59,946 nt of DNA. It comes from Geminicoccaceae bacterium. Lineage in GTDB: Bacteria; Pseudomonadota; Alphaproteobacteria; Geminicoccales; Geminicoccaceae. The translations under genes and the position numbers were made by a program. Positions 9,996 through 18,366 of this stretch are shown here, piece after piece (the stretch's first letter is position 1; each line of letters opens with the position of its first letter). The notes below the pieces were generated by a model. The model was not told the origin of the DNA, searched no databases, and saw only the letters and a program-made list of their open reading frames with translations. The stretch is from contig JANQPX010000041.1 of NCBI GenBank assembly GCA_028285265.1, forward strand, positions 1-59,946. Reading direction: 5' to 3'.

Positions 9996-11059
9996 GCGAC
10001 CGCCTCGTCCAGTGACGTTGTCCGGGTGATGCTGCGTGAAAGGGCTGAACAGGCTTGCTCAACCAATTCACCAATGATGTGTGCGACGGGCTGTTCTTTC
10101 TCGACAAAGCCGACACTTTGTCCGGCCATGAGAGAACCTGTCTCCACGTCGCCATCAATCGCTGCCCGCTTGAGTGCTCCTGCCCAGAAATGCTCGATCG
10201 CAAGTGAGGCTTCATCGAATGAAAGATCCCCCTTGCGGTAGCGGTCGATCACATCGATTTGCGTCTGCGTAAAGGCTTTCGTTGCCTGATTGGCTAAAGC
10301 TCTAACCGGGATCACTTTGAACTCCGGATCAATTTGCACAGACGGTGTTGCGTCGCGCGCATGGCCTCGGATGAAAGCCTTCTTGAAATTGGGATGCGCG
10401 ACAGATTCACTCGCGCAAACAAAGCGTGTCCCCATCTGGATCCCAGCGGCTCCCATACTGAGATACGCCGCGATCGCTTCGCCATGTCCAATCCCACCCG
10501 CGATGAAAATCGGGAGATCGGGCGTGTGCTCACTCATGTACGGAAGGATCTCCTGGGCAAGGACACTCGTTGCCACCGGTCCGATGTGGCCGCCTGCTTC
10601 CATGCCTTCAATGATAAGTGCGTCGGCGCCAGCCCGCGAGAGCTTGCGCGCGACGCCAAGCGATGGCGCGAAGGCGAGAAGCTTTGCCCCGCCGTCTTTC
10701 ACGCGGGCCATCACGGACTTGCTGGGAAGTCCTCCGGCCAGCACAATATGACCGACCTGATGCTCCGAGCAGACGTCGATGAGCGCATCCAGTTCCGGAT
10801 GCATGACGATCAAGTTGACGCCGAATGGCTTATCCGTTCCTGCTTTTGTGCCGACGATCTCCGCCGCAAGCAGGTCTGGCGTCATGGCACCACACGCCAA
10901 CACGCCAAAGCCTCCAGCATTGGAAATCGCTGCAACAAGATGCCGTTCTGAGACCCAGGTCATCGCCCCTCCCAGGACAGCAAACGGACAACCAAGGAAT
11001 TCTGTTCCATTTTGCCAAAGACGATTTAGCCGTTCACGTCCTTGCGCGAGATCCGCCAT
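9992..11059 (-). CDS. Nitronate monooxygenase / FabK-like FMN enzyme
   Basis: 355 residues of the 2-nitropropane dioxygenase family, an FMN-binding TIM barrel. Visible signatures are PFAVLGGAMTWVSERHLVAA near the N-terminus, IEGMEAGGHIGP (FMN phosphate loop and substrate region), PIFIAGGIGHG and MGAAGIQMGTRFVCASES. Members oxidise alkyl nitronates or, as FabK, reduce enoyl-ACP; the AGGHIG motif fits both, so the substrate is open. Its last 4 bases overlap the start of ptsP, and lysC ends 84 bp upstream on the same strand, suggesting a lysC-NMO-ptsP transcript. Confidence 0.88.
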   Translation of the reverse strand: MADLAQGRERLNRLWQNGTEFLGCPFAVLGGAMTWVSERHLVAAISNAGGFGVLACGAMTPDLLAAEIVGTKAGTDKPFGVNLIVMHPELDALIDVCSEHQVGHIVLAGGLPSKSVMARVKDGGAKLLAFAPSLGVARKLSRAGADALIIEGMEAGGHIGPVATSVLAQEILPYMSEHTPDLPIFIAGGIGHGEAIAAYLSMGAAGIQMGTRFVCASESVAHPNFKKAFIRGHARDATPSVQIDPEFKVIPVRALANQATKAFTQTQIDVIDRYRKGDLSFDEASLAIEHFWAGALKRAAIDGDVETGSLMAGQSVGFVEKEQPVAHIIGELVEQACSALSRSITRTTSLDEAVA

Positions 11060-11143
11060 TGTTTTTTTCCGCTAAGATTCCGCCTTTTCATCCTGTCCCT
11101 TGGTTGTGTGTCACGGCCGGGGCGCGATGAAAGCGCGGTGCGT

Positions 11144-12367
11144 TTAAGTCTCGTCCAACCCGTAAGTCGTATGCAGGGTGCGCAGAGCTAGCTCAGTATA
11201 GACTTCATCGATCAGAATGCTGATTTTTATTTCGGACGTCGAGATGGCTTGAATATTGATGTCACGATCCGCCAACGCCTTAAACATGACATGAGCGATT
11301 CCGGCGTGGGAGCGCATGCCGACACCGATGACGGAGATTTTGACGACATCACCTCGACCATCCATGCGTCGAAAGCCGAGGTCGGATTGGTTGGACTCCA
11401 GGATTGTCCTAGCCCGTTCAAGGTCCGCCCTGCCGACCGTGAAGGTCACGTCCGTCGTATTGCCGTCGGCGGACACACTCTGCACGATCATGTCGACATT
11501 GATGTTCGCATCGGCGAGTGGGCCGAAGATGCTGGCGGCGATGCCCGGTTGATCCGAGACGCCAATCAGTGTGACTTTGGCCTCGTCCCGGCTATAGGCG
11601 ATGCCGCTTACAACTTGCTGTTCCAAAATTTCGTCCTCATCGACAACTAAGGTTCCGGGAACATCGGTAAAGCTCGAAAGGACCTGCAGACGCACCGCGT
11701 GGCGCATGGCAAGAGCGACTGAGCGTGTCTCTAACACGCGTGCGCCGAGGGATGCCATCTCGAGCATCTCCTCGTAGGTGATACGCTCGATCTTGCGTGC
11801 CTTCTGTACGATTCTGGGGTCAGTCGTGTAGACACCTTCGACATCGGTGAAGATATCACAACGATCCGCTCCGAGGGCAGCTGCTAACGCGACAGCTGAT
11901 GTATCGGAGCCGCCACGTCCGAGCGTCGTGATACGGCCGTCAGGCGAAACCCCCTGAAAACCGGCGAGCACGGGAATTTGTCCCTGGTCGAGGGACTTAC
12001 GTAGCGAGGCGACGTCGCTGGCTTCGACCCGGGCTTTACCATGCGCGTCATCCGTTGACAAAGGGGCCTGCCATCCGAGGAAGGAGCGTGCAGATAACCC
12101 TTGCGCCTGCAGGGCGAGCGCAAGTAAGCCTGCCGTAACCTGTTCACCCGATGAAACGACGGCATCATATTCGGCTCGGTCATAGTGGACGCCGCCGATG
12201 GCTTGAACCCACTCGACAAGTTGATTGGTTGTGCCGGCCATTGCAGAGACGTTGACCGCGACTTGATCTCCGTTCCGCCGGGCACGCGCGACACGATCAG
12301 CAACGGCGCGAATCCGATCCAGATCTGCCACCGAGGTGCCGCCGAACTTTTGCACGACCAGTGCCAA
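11144..12367 (-). CDS. lysC: Aspartate kinase
   Basis: 407 residues from a TTG start at 12367. This start is preferred because GGGAGG lies just upstream and the protein then begins MALVVQKFGGTSVADLDRIR, the standard aspartokinase N-terminus; the frame is open further upstream, but those 35 residues are not family-like. It phosphorylates aspartate in the first step toward Lys, Thr and Met. Visible parts: the amino-acid kinase domain (KFGGTS, GRGGSDTSAVALAAALGA, TDVEGVYTTDPRIV) and two C-terminal ACT domains (VTLIGVSDQPGIAASIFGPL; VVKISVIGVGMRSHAGIAHV) that normally bind the feedback inhibitors. It diverges from ubiG, as in many alphaproteobacteria. Confidence 0.96.
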   Translation of the reverse strand: MALVVQKFGGTSVADLDRIRAVADRVARARRNGDQVAVNVSAMAGTTNQLVEWVQAIGGVHYDRAEYDAVVSSGEQVTAGLLALALQAQGLSARSFLGWQAPLSTDDAHGKARVEASDVASLRKSLDQGQIPVLAGFQGVSPDGRITTLGRGGSDTSAVALAAALGADRCDIFTDVEGVYTTDPRIVQKARKIERITYEEMLEMASLGARVLETRSVALAMRHAVRLQVLSSFTDVPGTLVVDEDEILEQQVVSGIAYSRDEAKVTLIGVSDQPGIAASIFGPLADANINVDMIVQSVSADGNTTDVTFTVGRADLERARTILESNQSDLGFRRMDGRGDVVKISVIGVGMRSHAGIAHVMFKALADRDINIQAISTSEIKISILIDEVYTELALRTLHTTYGLDET

Positions 12368-12513
12368 ATAGCCCTCCCATCGCATCGTTTTCGGTCGGCC
12401 ATGGGCCCATGCCGCTGGCCAACATCCAATCTGGCCCTTAAATACCCGTGTGCGCAAACCGAAACAAGTCAAGAACGCAATGACGTATCAGATCGATCAA
12501 GGATGATTGCCGC

Positions 12514-13266
12514 GTGCCTAAGCCCGACCTGACCGCGCCTACCGTCGACAGCGATGAAATCAAGCGTTTTGATGCCCTTGCGGATGATTGGTGGGACGAA
12601 GCTGGTCCCATGGCGCCATTACACAAGCTTAACCCGGTTCGGCTTGCCTATATCCGCGATCATCTCTGCCGTCATATCGGACGCTCGACCGAGACCCGGG
12701 CACCTCTCTCCAAGCTTCGCATCCTCGATATCGGTTGCGGTGGCGGCCTGCTCGCAGAGCCGCTGGCCCGAATGGGGGCGAGTGTGACCGGGATCGATCT
12801 TGCGCCGTCCCATATCCAAGGCGCAAAGCGTCATGCCGAAGCCGCTGGCCTTAAGATCGACTACCGGGTGGTTTCCATCGATGATCTGCAGGCCGAGCAA
12901 GCGCATTTTGATCTTGTTTGTGCGATGGAGGTCATCGAGCATGTGCCGGACCAAACGGCTTTCCTCCGAACCGCGGCCTCGCTGGTTGCCCCTGGCGGAG
13001 GGTTTGTCATGGCGACCCTGAATCGTACAGCTCGGTCATTCGCGCTCGGCATCGTCGCGGCGGAATACGTTCTTGGCTGGTTGCCGAGAGGCACCCATCG
13101 TTGGTCCCGTTTTCAGCGCCCATCCGAAGCTGCCCGTGGATTGCGTCGGGGTGGCCTGGAAATCGTGGACTTGACCGGTGTCTCCTATGATCCGCTGCGT
13201 GACCGTTTCCATCTGACGTCCGATGTTTCGGTCAACTACATGCTCTTTGCTCGCTCGGTCAGATAG
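12514..13266 (+). CDS. ubiG: Ubiquinone O-methyltransferase
   Basis: 250 residues from a GTG start with AAGGA about 11 nt upstream. UbiG carries out the two O-methylations of ubiquinone synthesis. The N-terminal FDALADDWWDEAGPMAPLHK is the UbiG signature; SAM-binding motif I is ILDIGCGGGLLAEPLARMGA, followed by VTGIDLAPSHIQGAKRHA and VCAMEVIEHVPD; the tail has GTHRWSRF. The protein is probably membrane-associated without spanning it. It diverges from lysC and converges on the sensor kinase gene, whose end is only 20 bp away. Confidence 0.96.
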   Translation: MPKPDLTAPTVDSDEIKRFDALADDWWDEAGPMAPLHKLNPVRLAYIRDHLCRHIGRSTETRAPLSKLRILDIGCGGGLLAEPLARMGASVTGIDLAPSHIQGAKRHAEAAGLKIDYRVVSIDDLQAEQAHFDLVCAMEVIEHVPDQTAFLRTAASLVAPGGGFVMATLNRTARSFALGIVAAEYVLGWLPRGTHRWSRFQRPSEAARGLRRGGLEIVDLTGVSYDPLRDRFHLTSDVSVNYMLFARSVR

Positions 13267-13285
13267 ACACAGCCAAATTTCGCAC

Positions 13286-15073
13286 TTAGGCAGCGGCGGC
13301 TCTGTCAGGCTCCGGCGCTTTGGCTTCTTGCGCTATGCATGGCAGGGTGAAGGAGAACGTCGTGCCAGTTCCGACTTCGCTCGCCAAGTCGATTGTGCCT
13401 CCATGCAAGTCGATCAGGGCTTTGACCATATGCAGGCCGATTCCTGTGCCAGCGATGCCTGTCGACGTGCTAGCGCGGAAGAATCGCTCGAAAAGCCTTT
13501 CGAGCTCATCGGCAGGTATGCCGACACCCTCATCACGTACCGAGAGTTTAAAGCCGCCTTCAGCTGTCGCCACGCCGTCGATCCAGATTTGTGTCCCCTC
13601 ATCGGAGTATTTGATCGCGTTTGACAGGAGGTTCGAAACGACTTGCCGCATCAATTTGGCGTCCATGACGTGGGAATGCGGTAATTGCTCCAAATCAGCA
13701 TGGAGTCGATAGCCCGGATTGACTTCCTGATGATTGGCGACAACTTCTTCGATCATCTTTATGGGATTGCTGGGCTTGGGCTCAAATTTGATGGTTCCCG
13801 CCTCGAGACGTGCAGCACTGAGAACGCTTTCCATGAGGTCAGTCAAACGAACAACCGACAGCCGAATTTTTTTGAGCGCATCTTCGGCCTTTTCTGGTGC
13901 CATCGTTTTATGGCGCCGAAGTAGGCGGTACGCATTGCCGTCGACCACTGCGAGTGGCGTTCGGAATTCGTGGCACACCATGGACACGAACTGCCGTTGG
14001 AGGCCATTGAGGTTTTTTTCCCGATCGAGAGCAACTTGCAGCCGCTCGGCTTGTTCACTTCTCTCCTGCAAGAGATCCTTTTCAACCATAACGAAGCGAT
14101 TATAGGCATCAGCCAATTGCTGCACCTCAAGGGGGGCATGGTCGTGGACAAAGGGTTCGGGATAATCGCTTTGTTGTGACTGCTGAAGATGGAGAATGAA
14201 GCCCTTGAGCGGTCGGATGACGAGGTAAACCGCAGCAAAGATGCCGCATATCAGTGCGACAAGATCAAGCACGAACGCTACCAGCATAAACCATTGGAAG
14301 TAGGAAGCCTTGCTGTTGCCCTCCGTCTTGGGGATTGTTGAGCGAATCATGAGTTCATCGCTGCCGGATAGGGCGAGTGCCGCCTGCACAGACAGAGAAT
14401 TGTTCTCCGAAGGCGTTTGTTCTTCTCCGATCGGCTCAGGTGAGATCGCAACAAGTTCGACGCGACCGTCTGCACCGATCGGACTTAGAAGTTGATCGAG
14501 CTGCTCAGGTAAGAATCGTACGACGAACATGCCTTCAACCAGATGGCCGATATAGATTGGAACGCCGACCACCAGCCCACCAGCATCGATAGTGAGCACC
14601 AGCTGCTCCAAACTCGCCTTCTCGTTCCATCGTATCAGTTGCGATCGATCCCAAACATCGGGTCCACGTCCGACAATCGGCCGTCCTCTATAGTCCGTTA
14701 TCACGATTGAGAGTGCTGAGAATCCCTCGATCGCGGCTGATCGCAAGAAGGGTTTTAAGTAGTGGTTCATTGAGTCGGCGTCGATAAGTCCATTAACGAT
14801 CAGATCGTTTCCTGCCAGATCGCGGACAGTTGTCACCAGATTCTCAAGGCGCGTCTTCGCAACGATTGCTTGGCTTTCGGCTTGCTGCTGCAGCTTCGCA
14901 TCCATTTCGGCCTCAAAAACCCGATCGCTGACATGGCCTACTGTCAGCCAGATCACGAGGAGAACAAATGCTGCTGTCGGCAAAACACGCAGAGCTACCT
15001 GCTGTAGCAAGCCGGATGCCTTCGGTGTCACCGTCTTACGGCTAGCGGTCTCGATTGGTGACATTTCGCTCAC
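13286..15073 (-). CDS. Membrane sensor histidine kinase coupled to a periplasmic binding protein
   Basis: 595 residues. One membrane span lies near 25-47, a ~210-residue periplasmic sensor region follows, and a second span lies near 260-288. After it come a HAMP-like linker and coiled coil, then HisKA with H368 in MVCHEFRTPLAVVDGNAYRL, and HATPase_c with the N box QVVSNLLSNAIKYSD, G1 DEGVGIP, F box LFERFF and G2 GTGIGLHMVKALIDLHGG. There is no receiver domain, so a separate partner is needed; none is adjacent. The GTG start overlaps the stop of the binding-protein gene as GTGA, so both are made together, and the binding protein is a likely ligand co-sensor, as in LuxP-LuxQ or TorT-TorS. A second possible start is the ATG three codons in. 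Confidence 0.9.
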   Translation of the reverse strand: MSEMSPIETASRKTVTPKASGLLQQVALRVLPTAAFVLLVIWLTVGHVSDRVFEAEMDAKLQQQAESQAIVAKTRLENLVTTVRDLAGNDLIVNGLIDADSMNHYLKPFLRSAAIEGFSALSIVITDYRGRPIVGRGPDVWDRSQLIRWNEKASLEQLVLTIDAGGLVVGVPIYIGHLVEGMFVVRFLPEQLDQLLSPIGADGRVELVAISPEPIGEEQTPSENNSLSVQAALALSGSDELMIRSTIPKTEGNSKASYFQWFMLVAFVLDLVALICGIFAAVYLVIRPLKGFILHLQQSQQSDYPEPFVHDHAPLEVQQLADAYNRFVMVEKDLLQERSEQAERLQVALDREKNLNGLQRQFVSMVCHEFRTPLAVVDGNAYRLLRRHKTMAPEKAEDALKKIRLSVVRLTDLMESVLSAARLEAGTIKFEPKPSNPIKMIEEVVANHQEVNPGYRLHADLEQLPHSHVMDAKLMRQVVSNLLSNAIKYSDEGTQIWIDGVATAEGGFKLSVRDEGVGIPADELERLFERFFRASTSTGIAGTGIGLHMVKALIDLHGGTIDLASEVGTGTTFSFTLPCIAQEAKAPEPDRAAAA

Positions 15074-16266
15074 GAGTCCGGTTGCCGAACTGAACCGATA
15101 GGACGGATGGTGCCATTCTTGTCGAATTGGCCGAGCTGAAAACTCGTAGCGTCGAGCGCATCGTGTTTTGCGCGCGTGAAGGGCCGTTCAAAGTGTCGGG
15201 TGAGGCCCGAGTAGTTTTGGACTCGTTCGAGAGCGTCTCTCACGTGAAGGCGATCCGTACTGTCGGCAAGTTCGATCGCCCGGGCGAGAATATGAACTAA
15301 GTCATAAGCGTGCGCTACGCCGACGCTGGCCATGATATCTGCGGCGTTGCATGTCTCGAAGAGGCGGCAATAGTGTCCGAGGACACGGTCGGCATGGCCC
15401 TGATCATAGGCATTGAAGAACGAGAAGGTCTGCAAGAATGAAAACTGAACCTTTTCGAGATCCGCTCCTGTCATGGACCGAAAGTCACCGCCAGCGACGC
15501 CCCAATGCGATATCACTGGAAGTCGCTTGCTTTCGGGAGATGCCGCGAGGGTTTTGACGAGTATGGCTCCTTCGGGCGCATTCCCGACAAAGATGATGAC
15601 GTCAGCATTGGCCTTCCTAAAGGACTCGAGCTGGTCGTTCAGGTCATCCGTTCCCCAATAGAACCACTCGACAACCGGTTGAGGGCGTGACCGCTCATTT
15701 AAGGCTGCTGTGATGGCCTTTTTGTTGGATTGTCCCCAAGGTGTCTGTTCAAGCAACAGCGCCGGCCGTGCGTAGCCCCGCTTCAGCGCCTGCTCAATCA
15801 GAAAGGCACCAGCGTGTTCATCTCGGACGGAGAGACGGAACGCAAAATTTGGTTCGTAGCCGTTATCAATGATCGGAGTCCCTGCGGCCCATGGGTCAAG
15901 ATACGGAAGGCCGTGGCGATGGATCGTTGGAAGTTCACGTAGTGCTACCGGTGTGTGCACGCCTCCAAGTACGGCGACAATGTTGGGTTCCGCGGCGAAT
16001 TCTTCGATATTGTCAATGCCTCTAGCAGGATTGCCTCGATGGTCCTTGACCTTGAGTTCAAGATTTCGGCCTAGCACACCGCCTTGCTGGTTGAGCTCAT
16101 GAATGGCGATGAGAGCACCCCGCATAATCGCCTGACCACCTTGGGCAGCGACCGAGGACATGTCGGCATCAAGACCGATGGTGATCGGAGGGGCTGCCAC
16201 CAGATGTCCCGGAGCGGCCAGGGCTAATCCAAGCCAGAGTAGGACGAAACCGGTGTTGCGACTCAT
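15070..16266 (-). CDS. Periplasmic substrate-binding protein (type 1, branched-chain amino-acid / AmiC-like)
   Basis: 398 residues from the ATG at 16266, chosen because GGAA precedes it and the product then starts with a clean signal peptide ending near APGHLVAA. The mature part is a type-1 periplasmic binding fold: ITIGLDADMSSVAAQGGQAI, GAIAVLGG-like VAVLGGVHTPVALRELP, and VIIFVGNAPEGAILVKTLAA. Most family members feed ABC transporters, but no ABC permease or ATPase is present; the gene is instead coupled (GTGA) to a histidine kinase. A sensing role is therefore inferred. It diverges from the TRAP operon, 181 bp apart. Confidence 0.85.
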   Translation of the reverse strand: MSRNTGFVLLWLGLALAAPGHLVAAPPITIGLDADMSSVAAQGGQAIMRGALIAIHELNQQGGVLGRNLELKVKDHRGNPARGIDNIEEFAAEPNIVAVLGGVHTPVALRELPTIHRHGLPYLDPWAAGTPIIDNGYEPNFAFRLSVRDEHAGAFLIEQALKRGYARPALLLEQTPWGQSNKKAITAALNERSRPQPVVEWFYWGTDDLNDQLESFRKANADVIIFVGNAPEGAILVKTLAASPESKRLPVISHWGVAGGDFRSMTGADLEKVQFSFLQTFSFFNAYDQGHADRVLGHYCRLFETCNAADIMASVGVAHAYDLVHILARAIELADSTDRLHVRDALERVQNYSGLTRHFERPFTRAKHDALDATSFQLGQFDKNGTIRPIGSVRQPDS

Positions 16267-16325
16267 GGCGCAGTTCCTCGGGCGAAGGGGCACGAATATT
16301 CCCCTTGAACCCTATGAAAGAATGT

Positions 16326-16340
16326 TTAACGCAATCTTAA
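16326..16340. promoter_or_regulatory. CtrA-like box TTAA-N7-TTAA
   Basis: The sequence TTAACGCAATCTTAA is an exact TTAA-N7-TTAA, the CtrA recognition pattern in alphaproteobacteria. It sits between the divergent binding-protein/kinase operon (start 16266) and the TRAP operon (first ATG 16448), so it could serve either promoter. The match is to the core only; the base after the second TTAA is G rather than the preferred C. Confidence 0.4.
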
Positions 16341-16447
16341 GAGTTCCGGGCAGCGCCATGCGTTGATCGATTATCCCCAGGCTCAATGCATCGCCTCTAG
16401 GAATCCACAGCAGTCGATGTAGGATGAAACAAAAAGGGAGGCGAATA

Positions 16448-16492
16448 ATGGCGCCCTACGTCATCGAACAACGCTCGACGATGAGCAGATGA
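16448..16492 (+). CDS. 14-codon leader ORF upstream of dctQ
   Basis: ATG at 16448, product MAPYVIEQRSTMSR, preceded by a strong GGGAGG Shine-Dalgarno six bases upstream. Its TGA stop overlaps the dctQ ATG as ATGA, whereas dctQ itself has no clear ribosome site. This is the layout of a translational coupler. The peptide is not enriched in any one amino acid, so it does not look like a classical attenuator peptide. Confidence 0.45.
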   Translation: MAPYVIEQRSTMSR

Positions 16493-17043
16493 TCGTGATG
16501 TCACGCTTGGCTCTGAGCTTTGAGCGTTTGAACGACAGACTGTTGACGGTCTGCAAATGGTTAATCACGGCGATCGTTGCCGTTCTGGCGGTCATTCTCA
16601 TCGCCGCTGTTTTTTATCGATACGCCCTCAACAACGCGATTGCTTGGTCGGAAGAGGGCTCAAAGTATCTCATGGTCTGGCTGACGTTCCTTGGTGCCCC
16701 GATCGCTCTTCGTCACGCCGCCCATATCAACATCGACCTTCTTGTAAAGCTCTTCCCGCCGCGAGGACGCCAGGCATTTTATCTCGGCATCAATCTCGTC
16801 ATCATTGCGACCATGAGCATCATGTTATGGAAAGGCTGGGCTTTTGCGGAGCTCGGCGCCCGACAGGTTGCCTCCAGCTTTAATGCGTCCATGCTCTGGA
16901 TGTATGTTGCTGTGCCGATCGGATCCGCGCTGACCGTCCTGGTGGCGATCGAGCTATCGTTGAAAGCTGCACTCGGTGTCGTCGACCCGACACAAGGCAT
17001 CGACGAGAATGTATCAGCTGCGATTGACGAGGTCCGGGAGTAA
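16489..17043 (+). CDS. TRAP transporter small permease (DctQ type), set 1
   Basis: 184 residues with four hydrophobic spans: about 22-42 (WLITAIVAVLAVILIAAVFY), 55-75, 95-115 and 135-160. The segment NAIAWSEEGSKYLMVWLTFL is the DctQ hallmark, with the E-E/S-x-x-L pattern before the second span, followed by GAPIALRHAAHINID. It pairs with the large permease encoded by the next gene, overlapping it by one base (TAATG). No Shine-Dalgarno sequence is seen; the start overlaps the stop of a short leader ORF. Confidence 0.9.
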   Translation: MIVMSRLALSFERLNDRLLTVCKWLITAIVAVLAVILIAAVFYRYALNNAIAWSEEGSKYLMVWLTFLGAPIALRHAAHINIDLLVKLFPPRGRQAFYLGINLVIIATMSIMLWKGWAFAELGARQVASSFNASMLWMYVAVPIGSALTVLVAIELSLKAALGVVDPTQGIDENVSAAIDEVRE

Positions 17044-18332
17044 TGGCCCTCATTATCTTCTATTTCCTTCTCGGTTTGATGGCCCTTGGCGTTCCGATTG
17101 TGTTTGCGCTTATCTTTGCGCCGATCATCGGAGTCTGGTTGAACGATCAAACCGTCTTTCTCAATATGATACCCCAGCGGGTTTTTGGCGGTATCAACCA
17201 GTTCCCGCTTTTAGCGATCCCGATGTTCATTCTCGCGGGCGAGATCATGAACCACGGTGGGATCACGTTGCGTCTCGTAGCGTTTGCAAACACGTTGGTA
17301 GGGCATCTTCGTGGTGGCCTGGCCCACGTCAACATCGTCTCCTCTATGCTGTTTGCTGGGCTCTCAGGCTCAGCCGTCGCCGACACGTCTGCGCTTGGCT
17401 CCATCTTAATTCCAGCCATGGAAAAGGATGGCTATACACGACGTTTCGCTGCCGCCATTACCGCTTGTTCCTCTGTCATCGGCCCCGTGATTCCACCTTC
17501 GATCATCATGGTTGTTTATGCGTATATCATGGGTGTTTCGGTTGGCGGCCTCTTCGCTGCAGGCTTCGTGCCAGGTGTGATGATGGGACTTGGCTTGATG
17601 TTGGTGAACGCCATCCTTGCGAAGAAACGAAATTTTCCGCGAAGTGCAACCCGGGCTGGGCTTGGTGAGGTCGGTACTGCGTTTGGGTCCGCCTTTCTCC
17701 CGCTTCTCACTCCCTTCATCATTCTCGGCGGCATTCTGTCAGGTGTCTTCACGCCGACCGAGGCAGCTGCGGCTGCTGTCGCCTATGCCTTGCTTTTGTC
17801 GATCTTCGTAACGCGTACCCTCGAGATCAGTCGCATCCCGGATATGCTCTATCGAGCAGGTCTGGCGTCGGCGTCGATCCTCTTGGTGATTGGCGCAGCG
17901 ACAGTGTTCGGTTGGGTGACCTCGCTCTCAGGCGCGCCCAGTACGATTTCGTCGTTGCTGACGGCCATCAGTGACAACCCCCTTATTGTCCTTTTTTGCG
18001 TCAACATTCTTCTTTTCATTGTCGGCATGTTCTTTGATGCTGGCCCGGCAATTCTCATTCTCGGCCCGCTGCTCGGCCCAACGATGAACCAATTGGGCAT
18101 TGAGCCCTTGCATTTCGCGATCATCATGTGCGTCAACCTAACAGTGGGTCTGGCAACGCCTCCGATGGGCCTTGTGCTGTTCGTCGCGTCGACGCTGACC
18201 CGTATCTCGATACTCGATATTGCCAAAGACATGTGGCCATTCCTGCTGGTCCACGTGGTGGTGATTTTCTTGATCACCTATTTTCCTGCCCTTACCATGA
18301 CCTTACCGCGCCTTCTGGGTTTCGGGGTCTGA
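17043..18332 (+). CDS. TRAP transporter large permease (DctM type), set 1
   Basis: 429 residues, about 12 hydrophobic segments, the sodium-coupled membrane channel of a TRAP transporter. Typical pieces are FPLLAIPMFILAGEIMNHGG, FAGLSGSAVADTSALGSILI, VIGPVIPPSIIMVVYAY, GVFTPTEAAAAAVAYALLLS and LTVGLATPPMGLVLFVAST. It follows dctQ with a one-base overlap and precedes the binding-protein gene by 34 bp, giving the order Q-M-P. Confidence 0.95.
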   Translation: MALIIFYFLLGLMALGVPIVFALIFAPIIGVWLNDQTVFLNMIPQRVFGGINQFPLLAIPMFILAGEIMNHGGITLRLVAFANTLVGHLRGGLAHVNIVSSMLFAGLSGSAVADTSALGSILIPAMEKDGYTRRFAAAITACSSVIGPVIPPSIIMVVYAYIMGVSVGGLFAAGFVPGVMMGLGLMLVNAILAKKRNFPRSATRAGLGEVGTAFGSAFLPLLTPFIILGGILSGVFTPTEAAAAAVAYALLLSIFVTRTLEISRIPDMLYRAGLASASILLVIGAATVFGWVTSLSGAPSTISSLLTAISDNPLIVLFCVNILLFIVGMFFDAGPAILILGPLLGPTMNQLGIEPLHFAIIMCVNLTVGLATPPMGLVLFVASTLTRISILDIAKDMWPFLLVHVVVIFLITYFPALTMTLPRLLGFGV

Positions 18333-18366
18333 TCGAGGGCGCCAACAAAGAAACAGGGAGGTTCTC

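Noticed and set aside
12368..12472. 35-codon N-terminal extension of lysC
   Set aside because: The aspartokinase start matches the TTG at 12367 with GGGAGG upstream; the extension has no family similarity.
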